DNA of 64,000 nt from an uncultured Acetatifactor sp. GTDB taxonomy: Bacteria; Bacillota; Clostridia; Lachnospirales; Lachnospiraceae. Location of the stretch: the NCBI GenBank assembly GCA_910586485.1, contig CAJUIA010000021.1, positions 1-64,000 on the forward strand, read 5' to 3'. Of this stretch, positions 1-7,532 are shown one piece after another; within the stretch, counting starts at the first letter, position 1, and each line of letters opens with the position of its first letter. A program made the position numbers and the translations under genes. Below the pieces are notes generated by a model. It was not told where the DNA came from, ran no database searches, and was given only the letters and a program-made list of their open reading frames with translations.

Positions 1-30
1 GGAAGGGGTTTTGGCCTCTTCCTTTTGCTT
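1..30 (+). terminator. Intrinsic terminator at left window edge
   Basis: Bases 1-8 (GGAAGGGG) pair with 15-22 (CCTCTTCC), one G-T pair, over a six-base loop, followed by TTTTGCTTTT. This is the normal form of a Rho-independent terminator for a plus-strand gene lying left of the window. The hairpin may extend beyond base 1, so its full length is unknown. Confidence 0.5.
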
Positions 31-168
31 TTGCCAACTATAATTTTACACTAACCTTGCAGGGCAGCTTATGTCAGAAAAACGGCATTCTGTGTTTGAA
101 GGATTGATCGGCGGGCCATATTTATATATACTGATTCCATAAGCACAGGAAGAAAAGGCGGTGAAGCT

Positions 169-624
169 TTGAAAATAGAAATCAATGTGGATGAAAAGGC
201 CGAAGATCTGAAAATTTCCGTAACCTGCAGGCAGCTGACTCCCGATGTAGAGAAGCTGCTTTCCGCACTGCGGATGATGAATCATCAGTTGACGGCAAAG
301 TTAAATGATGAAATCCATTTGTTGGATATTTCACAGGTCATATACATAGAAAGTGTGGACAGGAAATGCTATATCTACACCTCTTCCCAGGTATATGAAT
401 CCGAATTTAAGCTATATGAGCTGGAACAGCAGCTGGAGGAATACGGCTTCTTTCGTGTCAACAAATCCTTTTTGATTCAGCTGCGCAGCATTCAATCATT
501 AAAGGCCGATATTAACCGGAGGATCCGCGTCACCATGTCAAACGGGGAACAGATCATTGCCTCCCGCCAGTACGCGGAGGCAATGAAAAACCGGCTGGGT
601 CTGGGGCGGGAGCATAACAAATAG
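169..624 (+). CDS. LytTR-family DNA-binding regulator
   Basis: A 151-residue protein with a LytTR DNA-binding domain in roughly residues 45-145 (ISQVIYIESVDRKCYIY, GFFRVNKSFLIQL, MSNGEQIIASRQYA). There is no receiver domain, so it is a stand-alone LytTR protein and not a classical response regulator. The start is TTG at 169, preceded by AGGAAGAAAAGGCGG. It is followed by a DUF3021 membrane protein, a pairing known from many Firmicutes in which the membrane partner is thought to control the LytTR protein. The ABC transporter genes next in line are the likely regulated targets. Family assignment is firm; the signal sensed is unknown. Confidence 0.88.
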   Translation: MKIEINVDEKAEDLKISVTCRQLTPDVEKLLSALRMMNHQLTAKLNDEIHLLDISQVIYIESVDRKCYIYTSSQVYESEFKLYELEQQLEEYGFFRVNKSFLIQLRSIQSLKADINRRIRVTMSNGEQIIASRQYAEAMKNRLGLGREHNK

Positions 625-691
625 CCCGATCCACACAGCTCCTGCTGCAAAACCCTTTGACACTGCCCCTTTTGAATTGGAGGATTTATTA

Positions 692-1186
692 ATGGAAGAG
701 AAAAAAACAATTTTTGACTATTTGGCACAGGTATTGATGATATTTGGATTTGCCATGCTGACACTGAACATCTTTTGTATTGCCTTCGGAGAATCCGCAA
801 AAGACATTTCCACAATGTTTGCACTGGGAAACCAGGGCATTCCTGCAGAAATTGCCTTTCAGTTCCTTTTCTTATCGGCTGGGGTTACAGGCCTCCGTTT
901 TGTGTTTTTTACGGATACTCTGATCAGACAAATGCCCCTCTGGCTGCGAACCGTCTGTATGCTGACCTCCGTAATCGTTATCATTGCGATTTTTATCATC
1001 GCCTTTCACTGGTTTCCCGTCAATATGTGGCAGCCCTGGGCCATGTTCTTTCTCTGCTTTGCCGTCTCTTTTGTATGCAGCTGGCTGGTTATGATTATCC
1101 GGGAAAAGCATGAAAACCGGCGGATGGAAAAAGCACTGCAAAAATTAAAAGGACAGGAGGATTCCCATCATGAATGTGGAAAGTAG
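692..1186 (+). CDS. DUF3021 family membrane protein
   Basis: A 164-residue protein with about four hydrophobic segments (near residues 12-32, 47-65, 78-100 and 105-125) and a charged C-terminal tail ending in a helical stretch rich in Lys and Glu. This matches the DUF3021 family, which almost always sits directly after a LytTR regulator. I chose ATG at 692 because GGAGG lies eight bases upstream; a TTG at 677 would place the ribosome-binding site inside the gene. Its end overlaps the following ATPase gene by 17 bases, indicating translational coupling. It likely acts as a membrane partner or sensor for the LytTR protein; this role is inference from family context. Confidence 0.82.
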   Translation: MEEKKTIFDYLAQVLMIFGFAMLTLNIFCIAFGESAKDISTMFALGNQGIPAEIAFQFLFLSAGVTGLRFVFFTDTLIRQMPLWLRTVCMLTSVIVIIAIFIIAFHWFPVNMWQPWAMFFLCFAVSFVCSWLVMIIREKHENRRMEKALQKLKGQEDSHHECGK

Positions 1187-2039
1187 TATCACTGCCACGG
1201 AGCTTTCCAAAAGCTTCGGCACAAATCAGGTCCTTAACGGAGTCAGCTTTCAGATTCCCGCAGGAGAAATTTTCGGCCTTTTAGGCCCCTCCGGCGCAGG
1301 AAAGACCACCCTGATCAAGCTGCTCACCGGGCAGCTTAAGCCGGATGAAGGCCATGCCACGCTTTTAGGCCGGGATGCCCTTAAGCTGCGGGCAGCCGAG
1401 CATGGACAAATCGGAATGATGATGGACAATTTCGGCCTGTACGACCGCCTGTCCGTAATGAGCAACCTCGCCTTTTATGCAGACATTTATCAGGTTTCCC
1501 GGAGCAGAATCGCCGATATTTTAAAAAGCATCGGCCTGTACGAGGCCAGGAACACTGCCGTATCAAAGCTGTCCAAGGGCATGAAGAGCAGGCTGTCTCT
1601 GGCCAGGGCTTTCATGAATGACCCTAAAATCCTGTTTCTGGACGAACCCACCTCCGGCCTGGACCCCGTCACCACCAGAGAGATCCATGACGTTCTGAAG
1701 GCACAGAAGCGGCGGGGCGCCACTATTTTTCTCACCACCCATAATATGTATGAGGCGGAAGCACTCTGCGACCACGTGGCACTGCTGAGCCGGGGACGCA
1801 TTCTGGAATACGGAACACCGACAGATGTCCGCAGAAAATATAATCACTTAAACAGGCTGCAGATCACTTTAAAAAACGGCCAGCAAATCTCGTTGGAAAA
1901 CAACGGCGCTTCCGCCCTGCAGATTAAGGAATATCTGGAGCAGGAGGCCATTTGGGCCATCCATTCCACAGAGCCCACGCTGGAAACAGTATTTATCGAG
2001 CTGACCGGGGAAGGTCTGAATACCGGTGCTGATCAATAA
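1170..2039 (+). CDS. ABC transporter ATP-binding protein
   Basis: A 289-residue ATPase with all motifs: Walker A GPSGAGKTTL, signature LSKGMKSRLSLARA (a variant with K for the second G), Walker B ILFLDEPTSGLDP and switch His in TTHNMYEAEAL. A C-terminal extension of about 80 residues follows, as in drug and peptide exporters of the ABC-2 class. It pairs with the membrane protein encoded 45 bases downstream, and together they would form an exporter. The gene overlaps the DUF3021 gene and belongs to the LytTR operon, so it is probably controlled by that regulator. Substrate unknown; antimicrobial or bacteriocin-like compounds are the usual guess. Confidence 0.9.
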   Translation: MNVESSITATELSKSFGTNQVLNGVSFQIPAGEIFGLLGPSGAGKTTLIKLLTGQLKPDEGHATLLGRDALKLRAAEHGQIGMMMDNFGLYDRLSVMSNLAFYADIYQVSRSRIADILKSIGLYEARNTAVSKLSKGMKSRLSLARAFMNDPKILFLDEPTSGLDPVTTREIHDVLKAQKRRGATIFLTTHNMYEAEALCDHVALLSRGRILEYGTPTDVRRKYNHLNRLQITLKNGQQISLENNGASALQIKEYLEQEAIWAIHSTEPTLETVFIELTGEGLNTGADQ

Positions 2040-2084
2040 GCGTTCTGCAATCACCAGAAACGCCTAAATCAAAAAGGAGCTGAC

Positions 2085-2777
2085 ATGAACAATATTATCG
2101 CCATCTTTAAAAAACAGATCAAGGATACCTTTAAGAATAAAACCGTCCTCATTCAGTTTGTGATGTTTCCCGTGCTTACCGTGATCATGAACAACGCCAT
2201 CCACATCGAGGGAATGCCGGAGAATTTCTTCGTCAGCATGTTTGCCGCCATGTATGTGGGCATGGCACCGCTGACAAGTATTTCAGCTGTCATAGCAGAA
2301 GAAAAGGAGCAGAATACCCTGCGCGTGCTGCTGATGTCCAATGTGAAGCCCCATGAATATCTGCTGGGCGTTGGCTGCTATATCTGGATTGCCTGTATGC
2401 TGGGGGCGGCTGTTATGTGTGCCGCAGGCAGCTACACCCTGTGGGAAGGCCTTGCTTTCCTGGGCATTATGGCAGCGGGCATCCTGGCCTCCCTGTTGCT
2501 GGGCGCGGCCATCGGTACCCGGAGCAAAAACCAGATGATGGCAGCCTCTGTATCCGTGCCGGTGATGATGATCTTCTCCTTTTTGCCCATGCTGTCCATG
2601 TTTAACACCGGCATTGCCAAAGTGGCAAAATTTACCTATTCCCAACAGGTTGTGCTGATGCTGGAGCAGGCGGCTGCCTGGGATTTCCAGCCCGGCAGCG
2701 TTGTCATCCTGGGCGGAAATATCCTTCTCTTCGCCCTGCTTTTCATGCTGTCTTATAAAAAATGCGGCCTGGATTAA
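2085..2777 (+). CDS. ABC-2 type transporter permease
   Basis: A 230-residue membrane protein with about six hydrophobic segments, starting with a short cytoplasmic N-terminus (IIAIFKKQIKDTFKNKTVLI) typical of ABC-2 permeases. The start ATG has AGGAG nine bases upstream. It is the last gene of the LytTR-DUF3021-ATPase unit and would form the membrane half of the exporter as a dimer. The segment IAEEKEQNTLRVLLMSNVKP is the conserved cytoplasmic loop of this family. Nothing in the sequence defines the substrate. Confidence 0.88.
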   Translation: MNNIIAIFKKQIKDTFKNKTVLIQFVMFPVLTVIMNNAIHIEGMPENFFVSMFAAMYVGMAPLTSISAVIAEEKEQNTLRVLLMSNVKPHEYLLGVGCYIWIACMLGAAVMCAAGSYTLWEGLAFLGIMAAGILASLLLGAAIGTRSKNQMMAASVSVPVMMIFSFLPMLSMFNTGIAKVAKFTYSQQVVLMLEQAAAWDFQPGSVVILGGNILLFALLFMLSYKKCGLD

Positions 2778-2856
2778 GCTTAATACTTTGCAGACCGTGC
2801 TGTCTTGATGCTGTGAATAAGGCAGAAGGAGAAAAAATTGTCATAAAAACTTCTGC

Positions 2857-3363
2857 CTAATTATCATATTTACAGTATCCCAAAAAGTATAACTGAAAAT
2901 TTTCATGTTCTGCTTTCAAAATACTGCCATCATATTTGAAGTCGTACAAAGCAACCGCTGTATTACATTCTGGCAAGTGACTATTTTTCATATTTATTAC
3001 CTTATCCAGAAACGAATCACAATAAGAAAATCCGCTGAATAATTTTTCTAAATTCTTTGTATCACCATCCAAAACTTCCGCTTCCCTAAAATCTTCGTCA
3101 AATGATAAGCCAAAATCATATTCAAACTGATTGAAAAACTCATAATTAAAGAGTTCTTTCAGTTCTTCTTCAAATGGTCGATCTCGATTAGCAGGAATAA
3201 ACAATTTTTTCCATATCTCATTCGATTCCGCTTTTTCTATATCTCCATCAAAATCGTCATCAAAATCTTTTGTTGAAAGGTAATCATCAATCGCACTATA
3301 ATCTTTGCATTTACCTATCCAAAGTGAAACATATCCTTCCTTTTCCTCATAATCGTAAATCAT
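2857..3363 (-). CDS. Imm22-like (DUF4284) immunity protein
   Basis: A 168-residue acidic soluble protein. The patterns EGYVSLWIG near the start, SFDEDFREAEVLD, LFSGFSYCDSFLD and a C-terminal LYFLGYCKY block match my memory of the DUF4284/Imm22 family, an immunity protein of polymorphic toxin systems. I chose ATG at 3363 because GGGAG lies upstream at good spacing; an upstream in-frame start near 3435 adds a poorly conserved 24-residue tail. Its base composition is more AT-rich than the flanking exporters. No intact toxin gene is adjacent, so it looks like an orphan immunity gene. Assignment is from recalled motifs, not a search. Confidence 0.6.
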   Translation of the reverse strand: MIYDYEEKEGYVSLWIGKCKDYSAIDDYLSTKDFDDDFDGDIEKAESNEIWKKLFIPANRDRPFEEELKELFNYEFFNQFEYDFGLSFDEDFREAEVLDGDTKNLEKLFSGFSYCDSFLDKVINMKNSHLPECNTAVALYDFKYDGSILKAEHENFQLYFLGYCKYDN

Positions 3364-3560
3364 ATACCATTCTCCCACTTTATTGTTTTCCGATTTGTCG
3401 AATTGTTCAACATTAATATCATACCACAGACACACGCATAATTCTATAAAATCTGCTTAATCATCATCAAATCCCGAACCTGTGTCAACGCCCTCGTTGA
3501 CCGCAATCAGCCTTAACACGCTCTGCGCAGCTGCTCCCGTAACATTCCCATCTGCGCGCT

Positions 3561-4292
3561 TTATTGCCGTTTCATCTGTCGCAGAAAAAGCAGTACCGCA
3601 AGGGCAGCCGTTACCAGCGTATAGCCCAGCACCCACCAGATATGCGGGTATATGGCGGCATAGTCCCCGTTCAGCACGGCTCTTTCCAGCTCCACCGCAT
3701 GGACAAAGGGCAGGAGATTGGCTGCTTTTTTAAAGGCACCGCCCACCAGCTCCAGGTCAAACCACACGCCGGACAGAAAAGCTGTCAGGTTGGTGAGCAG
3801 AGCGCCGCAGATCCCTCCCACCTGCTTCACACCGAACACACTGCCGCACAGCAGGCCCAGCGCAATAAAAAACAGGGATACCGGCAGGATAAACAGTACC
3901 GCATATACAATCGTTACGGTAACAGGCAGTCCTAAGCATATTGCCGCAATATAGCAGACGATGCTTTGCGCTGCCGCAATCGGCAGAATCGGCAGCATAT
4001 AACCGAAAATGAAATCAACGGCAGTAAGCGGCGTAGTATAAAGCCTTTGGAGCAGCGCACTCTCCCTGTCCTTTGCAACCAGAGTGGCCGCAAACAGCGT
4101 CATAAAGGAAAGTCCGAATACCGTGATACCGGGAGTCAGTCTTTCTATTTCAAAAAGACTCACCGGTATATTCGCCTGAATTGCGGACAGCAGAAATATC
4201 AGCACAAGAGGAAACCCTAAGCCGAACGCCAGATTCAGGGGATCCCGCAGGATCTCCTTTGCCGTTCTTCCGGAAAAAGTAAGCAGTCTCAT
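3561..4292 (-). CDS. ABC-2 type transporter permease (TetR module)
   Basis: A 243-residue membrane protein with about six transmembrane segments. The family pattern is a short N-terminal cytoplasmic stretch (SGRTAKEILRDPLNLAF) leading into the first helix, then a loop with AKDRESALLQRLYTTPL. The latter resembles the conserved loop of DrrB/NodJ-type exporters. The start lies one base after the ATPase stop codon and has GGGAGGG upstream, so the two are cotranslated. It forms an exporter with that ATPase. The substrate is unknown; small drugs or lipophilic toxins are usual for this family. Confidence 0.9.
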   Translation of the reverse strand: MRLLTFSGRTAKEILRDPLNLAFGLGFPLVLIFLLSAIQANIPVSLFEIERLTPGITVFGLSFMTLFAATLVAKDRESALLQRLYTTPLTAVDFIFGYMLPILPIAAAQSIVCYIAAICLGLPVTVTIVYAVLFILPVSLFFIALGLLCGSVFGVKQVGGICGALLTNLTAFLSGVWFDLELVGGAFKKAANLLPFVHAVELERAVLNGDYAAIYPHIWWVLGYTLVTAALAVLLFLRQMKRQ

Positions 4293-4293
4293 T

Positions 4294-5037
4294 TTATATT
4301 CCCTCCCCTGGGGCCCGGCCCCCTTTTACAATGGCGATAAACGCATCTTCAAATTTATCCGTGCCTGCCTTACCCTTTAATTCCTCCGCCGTTCCCAGGG
4401 CGAGAAGCCTTCCGCTCTTCATAATGCCGATCCGGTCGGAAAGCGCTTCCGCTTCTTCCATGTAATGGGTAGTCAAAATAATCGTGATTTTACCTTTGAG
4501 GGAGCGGATGGTATCCCAGAGGTCACTTCTGGCAATCACATCCAGGCCCAAAGTGGGCTCGTCTAAAAACAATATTTTCGGCTCGCTGATCAGGGCCATG
4601 GCAATGCTTAACCTGCGCTGCCAGCCGCCCGAAAGCTTCCCTGCCTTTTTCCCGGATATTTGCGCAAGCTCAAACTGTTCCGTAAGCTCCGCGGCCTTCT
4701 GCTTTTTCTTATCCCCGGAAAAGCCATGAACGCCGCACATCAATTCCAGATTTTCCTTCACGGTGAGATTGGGAGCCACCGCCGTTTCCTGGGGCGATAC
4801 GCTGATGATCTTCTTGACCTCTGCCGTGTTCTTTACAATACTGCTGCCAAGAAGCTTTGCATCCCCGCCCGTCGGCTTTGTCAGGCAGGAAAGCATCTTG
4901 ATGGTTGTGGTTTTCCCCGCCCCGTTGACGCCTAACAGGGAAAACAGCTCTCCCTCGTGTACCACCAGATCAAGGCTGTCCACTGCCGTCAAATCTTTAT
5001 ATTTCTTTGTCAGGCGTTCCGTTTGTATTGCCTCCAT
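4294..5037 (-). CDS. ABC transporter ATP-binding protein (TetR module)
   Basis: A 247-residue ATPase with Walker A GVNGAGKTTTIKML, signature LSGGWQRRLSIAMAL, Walker B ILFLDEPTLGLD and TTHYMEEAEAL. This is the DrrA/CcmA class that partners ABC-2 permeases. GGGAGG stands before the ATG. The start overlaps the last 41 bases of the TetR gene, so regulator, ATPase and permease make one operon read leftward from the promoter at 5656-5684. The protein would power drug efflux through the permease encoded next. Confidence 0.92.
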   Translation of the reverse strand: MEAIQTERLTKKYKDLTAVDSLDLVVHEGELFSLLGVNGAGKTTTIKMLSCLTKPTGGDAKLLGSSIVKNTAEVKKIISVSPQETAVAPNLTVKENLELMCGVHGFSGDKKKQKAAELTEQFELAQISGKKAGKLSGGWQRRLSIAMALISEPKILFLDEPTLGLDVIARSDLWDTIRSLKGKITIILTTHYMEEAEALSDRIGIMKSGRLLALGTAEELKGKAGTDKFEDAFIAIVKGGRAPGEGI

Positions 5038-5605
5038 AAGTTTGTCCTCCCTTCATATACCTGGCCCTCATGCCCTCATATCCGTCCGTCAAAACCTTGC
5101 TGATAAACCCTTCGTCCCATTCCAGATAAGAGGTTGCAAGCATGGTTGCAATGCCATGAACATAAATCCACATTTCCAGATGAAAGCAATACGCAGCCTC
5201 TTCATTGATTCCTAACTGCCTCTTGATAATTTCCAACAGGGGCCGTATTTCCTCCCTGTTTTCCTCCACCCTTTCACCGGAGCGGTCCCGCATAAAGAGC
5301 AGCTTAAAAAGCTCTCTTTCCTCTCTGGCAAAACGGATATACGCCATGCCGCTGGCCTTATAGGGAGGATATTTCCCACTTGCCATATCCTCTTTCAGAT
5401 AGCCTTGGTATAAAGCATCCGCCGCCTTTACGACCTCCGTCTGCACTTCCTCCATATTCTTAAAAAGACCGAAAACCGGACGGGAGGAAGTCCCCAGCTC
5501 CGCTCCCAGAGCCCTTGCCGTCAGGGCCGACATCCCGCCTCTTCTAATCAGCTTAAGAGCTGCGGAAATAATTTCTTCTCTTGTAAACATAAATTTCCGT
5601 GGCAT
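4997..5605 (-). CDS. TetR family transcriptional regulator
   Basis: A 202-residue protein with an N-terminal helix-turn-helix (EEIISAALKLIRRGGMSALTARALGAELGTS) that fits the TetR fold, although the recognition helix is followed by a variant SRPVFGLFKN. The remainder is the helical ligand-binding and dimerisation part. It is the first gene of the operon with the ABC ATPase and permease and overlaps the ATPase by 41 bases. It is likely a repressor of this operon that is released by the transported compound. A consensus sigma-A promoter lies 50 bases upstream. Confidence 0.88.
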   Translation of the reverse strand: MPRKFMFTREEIISAALKLIRRGGMSALTARALGAELGTSSRPVFGLFKNMEEVQTEVVKAADALYQGYLKEDMASGKYPPYKASGMAYIRFAREERELFKLLFMRDRSGERVEENREEIRPLLEIIKRQLGINEEAAYCFHLEMWIYVHGIATMLATSYLEWDEGFISKVLTDGYEGMRARYMKGGQTYGGNTNGTPDKEI

Positions 5606-5655
5606 ATGGATACCTCTTTGTAGAAAAACAATCGTAACGCAACATCTGTAACCTT

Positions 5656-5684
5656 ATTATATGTAATGCAGGACTGCCTGTCAA
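5656..5684 (-). promoter_or_regulatory. Consensus sigma-A promoter of the TetR-ABC operon
   Basis: On the minus strand TTGACA (5679-5684) is followed after exactly 17 bases by TATAAT (5656-5661), a perfect match in both boxes. It points to the TetR start at 5605. A GTTAC-N9-GTTAC direct repeat lies just downstream of the -10 box and might be part of the operator, but I see no clean palindrome there. Confidence 0.85.
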
Positions 5685-5705
5685 CCTGTATTTTTTAATT
5701 TGGCA

Positions 5706-5735
5706 TAAAAAAACCGCCACCTGATATAGGTGACG
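5706..5735 (-). terminator. Intrinsic terminator after ABC module
   Basis: On the minus strand CGTCACCT (5728-5735) pairs with AGGTGGCG (5715-5722) over a five-base loop, with one G-T pair, followed by a run of seven T. It lies about 15 bases after the permease stop at 5751, so it ends the response regulator-kinase-ABC operon. Confidence 0.88.
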
Positions 5736-5750
5736 ATTTTCTAAATTCTG

Positions 5751-6536
5751 CTACGCGCCTTTTCCTGCCTTGCGCCGCAGGCTGAAAAACAACAGAATAC
5801 CCGCCAATGCTCCCGTAAACAGATAAGCCTGCAGCATGGGCATAAAATTATACTCTCTGCCCCGCCAAATATCCGCAAAGTCCCTGACAATATAATTGGT
5901 GGGAAGCAGCCGGGCAACCGCCTGGATCGGCGCGGGCAGCATTTCATAATCAATCCCCATCATGCCGCTGGCTATCATCACGCAGAAATAGAGGATCATG
6001 GTAACACAGTAGGTAATGCCAAATTTACGGAAAAACAAGGCAATGCCATGGGCCACCGCAAAGGAAATAATCCCCAATGCCACAATACATACCACATAAC
6101 AGACCAGTCCTGTAAACACAGGCGTCTCAATCCGCAGAATCAAAGCTCCCACCATGAAATAAATTACAAAGGAACAGACCTGAAAGATCAGCTCGGCAAG
6201 AATTCTGCTGACAATCGTCATGCCCCTGTCGATACCAAACAGCTCCAGCCGCTGCGGGATTCCCTTTTCCAGTTCCTGAGAAAAGGTGGCCGCGTATCCC
6301 ACCATCATTGCCGCCAGGGGGATCATAGTACCCAGCCCCAGAAAAAGCCCTGTCACTGCCGTGGACAAGATTTCTCCCCCAGGGATATTGGACTCCAGCA
6401 TTTTACCGAAAATCAGCACCATCAGCACCGGCAGTCCGATACCGAAGATGTGTATATACGGATTTCCCGTGATATTACGAAACTCGAAGAGCAGCATGGA
6501 TGCCGAAAACTTTTTTCTCCGTATCTGTTTATTCAT
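5751..6536 (-). CDS. ABC transporter permease of the two-component module
   Basis: A 261-residue membrane protein with about six hydrophobic segments. It resembles ABC-2 type exporter subunits: a cytoplasmic start (FSASMLLFEFRNITGNPYI), then a helix, then the loop with TFSQELEKGIPQRLELFG. I chose ATG at 6536, which overlaps the ATPase stop in ATGAATAA and has GGAGG ten bases upstream; an earlier start would run far into the ATPase gene. It forms an exporter with that ATPase. It is the last gene before the terminator at 5706-5735. Confidence 0.86.
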   Translation of the reverse strand: MNKQIRRKKFSASMLLFEFRNITGNPYIHIFGIGLPVLMVLIFGKMLESNIPGGEILSTAVTGLFLGLGTMIPLAAMMVGYAATFSQELEKGIPQRLELFGIDRGMTIVSRILAELIFQVCSFVIYFMVGALILRIETPVFTGLVCYVVCIVALGIISFAVAHGIALFFRKFGITYCVTMILYFCVMIASGMMGIDYEMLPAPIQAVARLLPTNYIVRDFADIWRGREYNFMPMLQAYLFTGALAGILLFFSLRRKAGKGA

Positions 6537-7410
6537 CACCCTGATCCTCCCCATAAAAATTTTGTCTGGCGTTGCTGTACATAATCTCAATGTCGCTGTT
6601 GCTGCGCCTGTAATTGATATTATTGTCCAGCAGCAGCCTTGTCACTGCCAGCTCTTCCGCCTCATCCTTTACTGACAGTGCTGTCAGATGTGCCGGAGAA
6701 GCCAGCCTTTTGAATCCCTTTACCAGGCCCTGATGCTGTGGCAGCGCGTCAAATACAATCACCGCCCGTCCGCAGTACTTACGAAACAGCTGATCCTTGT
6801 CACCGTAATCAATGACCTTTCCCTTATCCAGGATCAGGATCTTATTAGCCATCTGCTCCAGCTCTTCGTAATAATGGGATACGATGCACAGACTGGAGTT
6901 CTTCCCCTGATACCAGCTTACCAGCTTTTCCATCAGCTTCTGCCTGGTTTCAAAGTCCAGGCCGGAGGTCACCTCGTCATAAAAGGTCAGCGGCGCGTCC
7001 TGCATCATCACCATAATAATGGTAAAACGCTGCTTCTGCCCGCCGGACAGCTTGCTGTACTTTTTCCGCAGGCAGTCCTCAAATTCAAAAAAACGAATCA
7101 GCTCCTGCAGCCTGGGGTTTTTAGATACCTTTGTATCCAGAATCACCTCCATAATGTACTTACAGGGCATGGCATCCGTGTACTCATTAAACTGCATGTG
7201 GGTTGCTATCTGCCAGGGCTCCAAATCCGTGCGGATGGTCCCCTGATAGTCCACAAGTCCCAGAATGCTCTTAATTAACGTACTTTTTCCGGCGCCGTTG
7301 GAGCCGATGATGCCCACCCTGTCGCCTTCGCTTACCGTCAGCGGCTCCCTGATCTGCAGCGCAGCTTCCGTGCCGTATTTTACTGTCAAATTTTCGATTG
7401 TCAACTGCAT
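6529..7410 (-). CDS. ABC transporter ATP-binding protein of the two-component module
   Basis: A 293-residue ATPase with Walker A GSNGAGKSTLIKSILG and signature LSGGQKQRFTIIMVMM. Walker B is unusual, LTFYDEVTSGLD, with V in place of the common P after the catalytic Glu; VSHYYEELEQ supplies the switch His. A C-terminal region of about 90 residues follows. GGAG precedes the ATG. The 11-bp direct repeats and -10 box at 7475-7517 lie upstream, so the ABC pair probably has its own promoter as well as read-through from the regulator genes. Substrate unknown; module type suggests cationic peptides or lipid-active antibiotics. Confidence 0.9.
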   Translation of the reverse strand: MQLTIENLTVKYGTEAALQIREPLTVSEGDRVGIIGSNGAGKSTLIKSILGLVDYQGTIRTDLEPWQIATHMQFNEYTDAMPCKYIMEVILDTKVSKNPRLQELIRFFEFEDCLRKKYSKLSGGQKQRFTIIMVMMQDAPLTFYDEVTSGLDFETRQKLMEKLVSWYQGKNSSLCIVSHYYEELEQMANKILILDKGKVIDYGDKDQLFRKYCGRAVIVFDALPQHQGLVKGFKRLASPAHLTALSVKDEAEELAVTRLLLDNNINYRRSNSDIEIMYSNARQNFYGEDQGDE

Positions 7411-7474
7411 TCCTGTTTACTCCTTCCATGATGATTCCCGTCACCGCCTGACGGCGATGTATCGGTTCCTGTTT

Positions 7475-7517
7475 AGAATAACAGCCTCACATGAATTTTG
7501 CATGAAGACGGCATGAA
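7475..7517 (-). promoter_or_regulatory. Response-regulator sites and promoter before the ABC pair
   Basis: Written on the plus strand, ACATGAA (7489-7495), GCATGAA (7500-7506) and GCATGAA (7511-7517) recur with an exact 11-bp period, as binding sites of OmpR-type regulators do. A minus-strand -10 box TATTCT lies at 7475-7480, eight bases from the first repeat, and the -35 position falls within the repeats. There is no recognisable -35 box, as expected of an activator-dependent promoter. The same repeat stands before the response-regulator gene (9866-9883) with the same spacing to its -10 box. Confidence 0.68.
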
Positions 7518-7532
7518 AGCTCTGTGGAGCTT

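Noticed and set aside
2821..2857. GGCAGAAG/CTTCTGCC inverted repeat after the first ABC module
   Set aside because: An 8-bp stem with a 21-base loop and no T-run on either strand; its right end overlaps the immunity gene stop. Could end both genes, but evidence is too weak.
3482..3935. Plus-strand reading frames opposite the permease gene
   Set aside because: They are shadows of the minus-strand permease and have biased, low-complexity translation.
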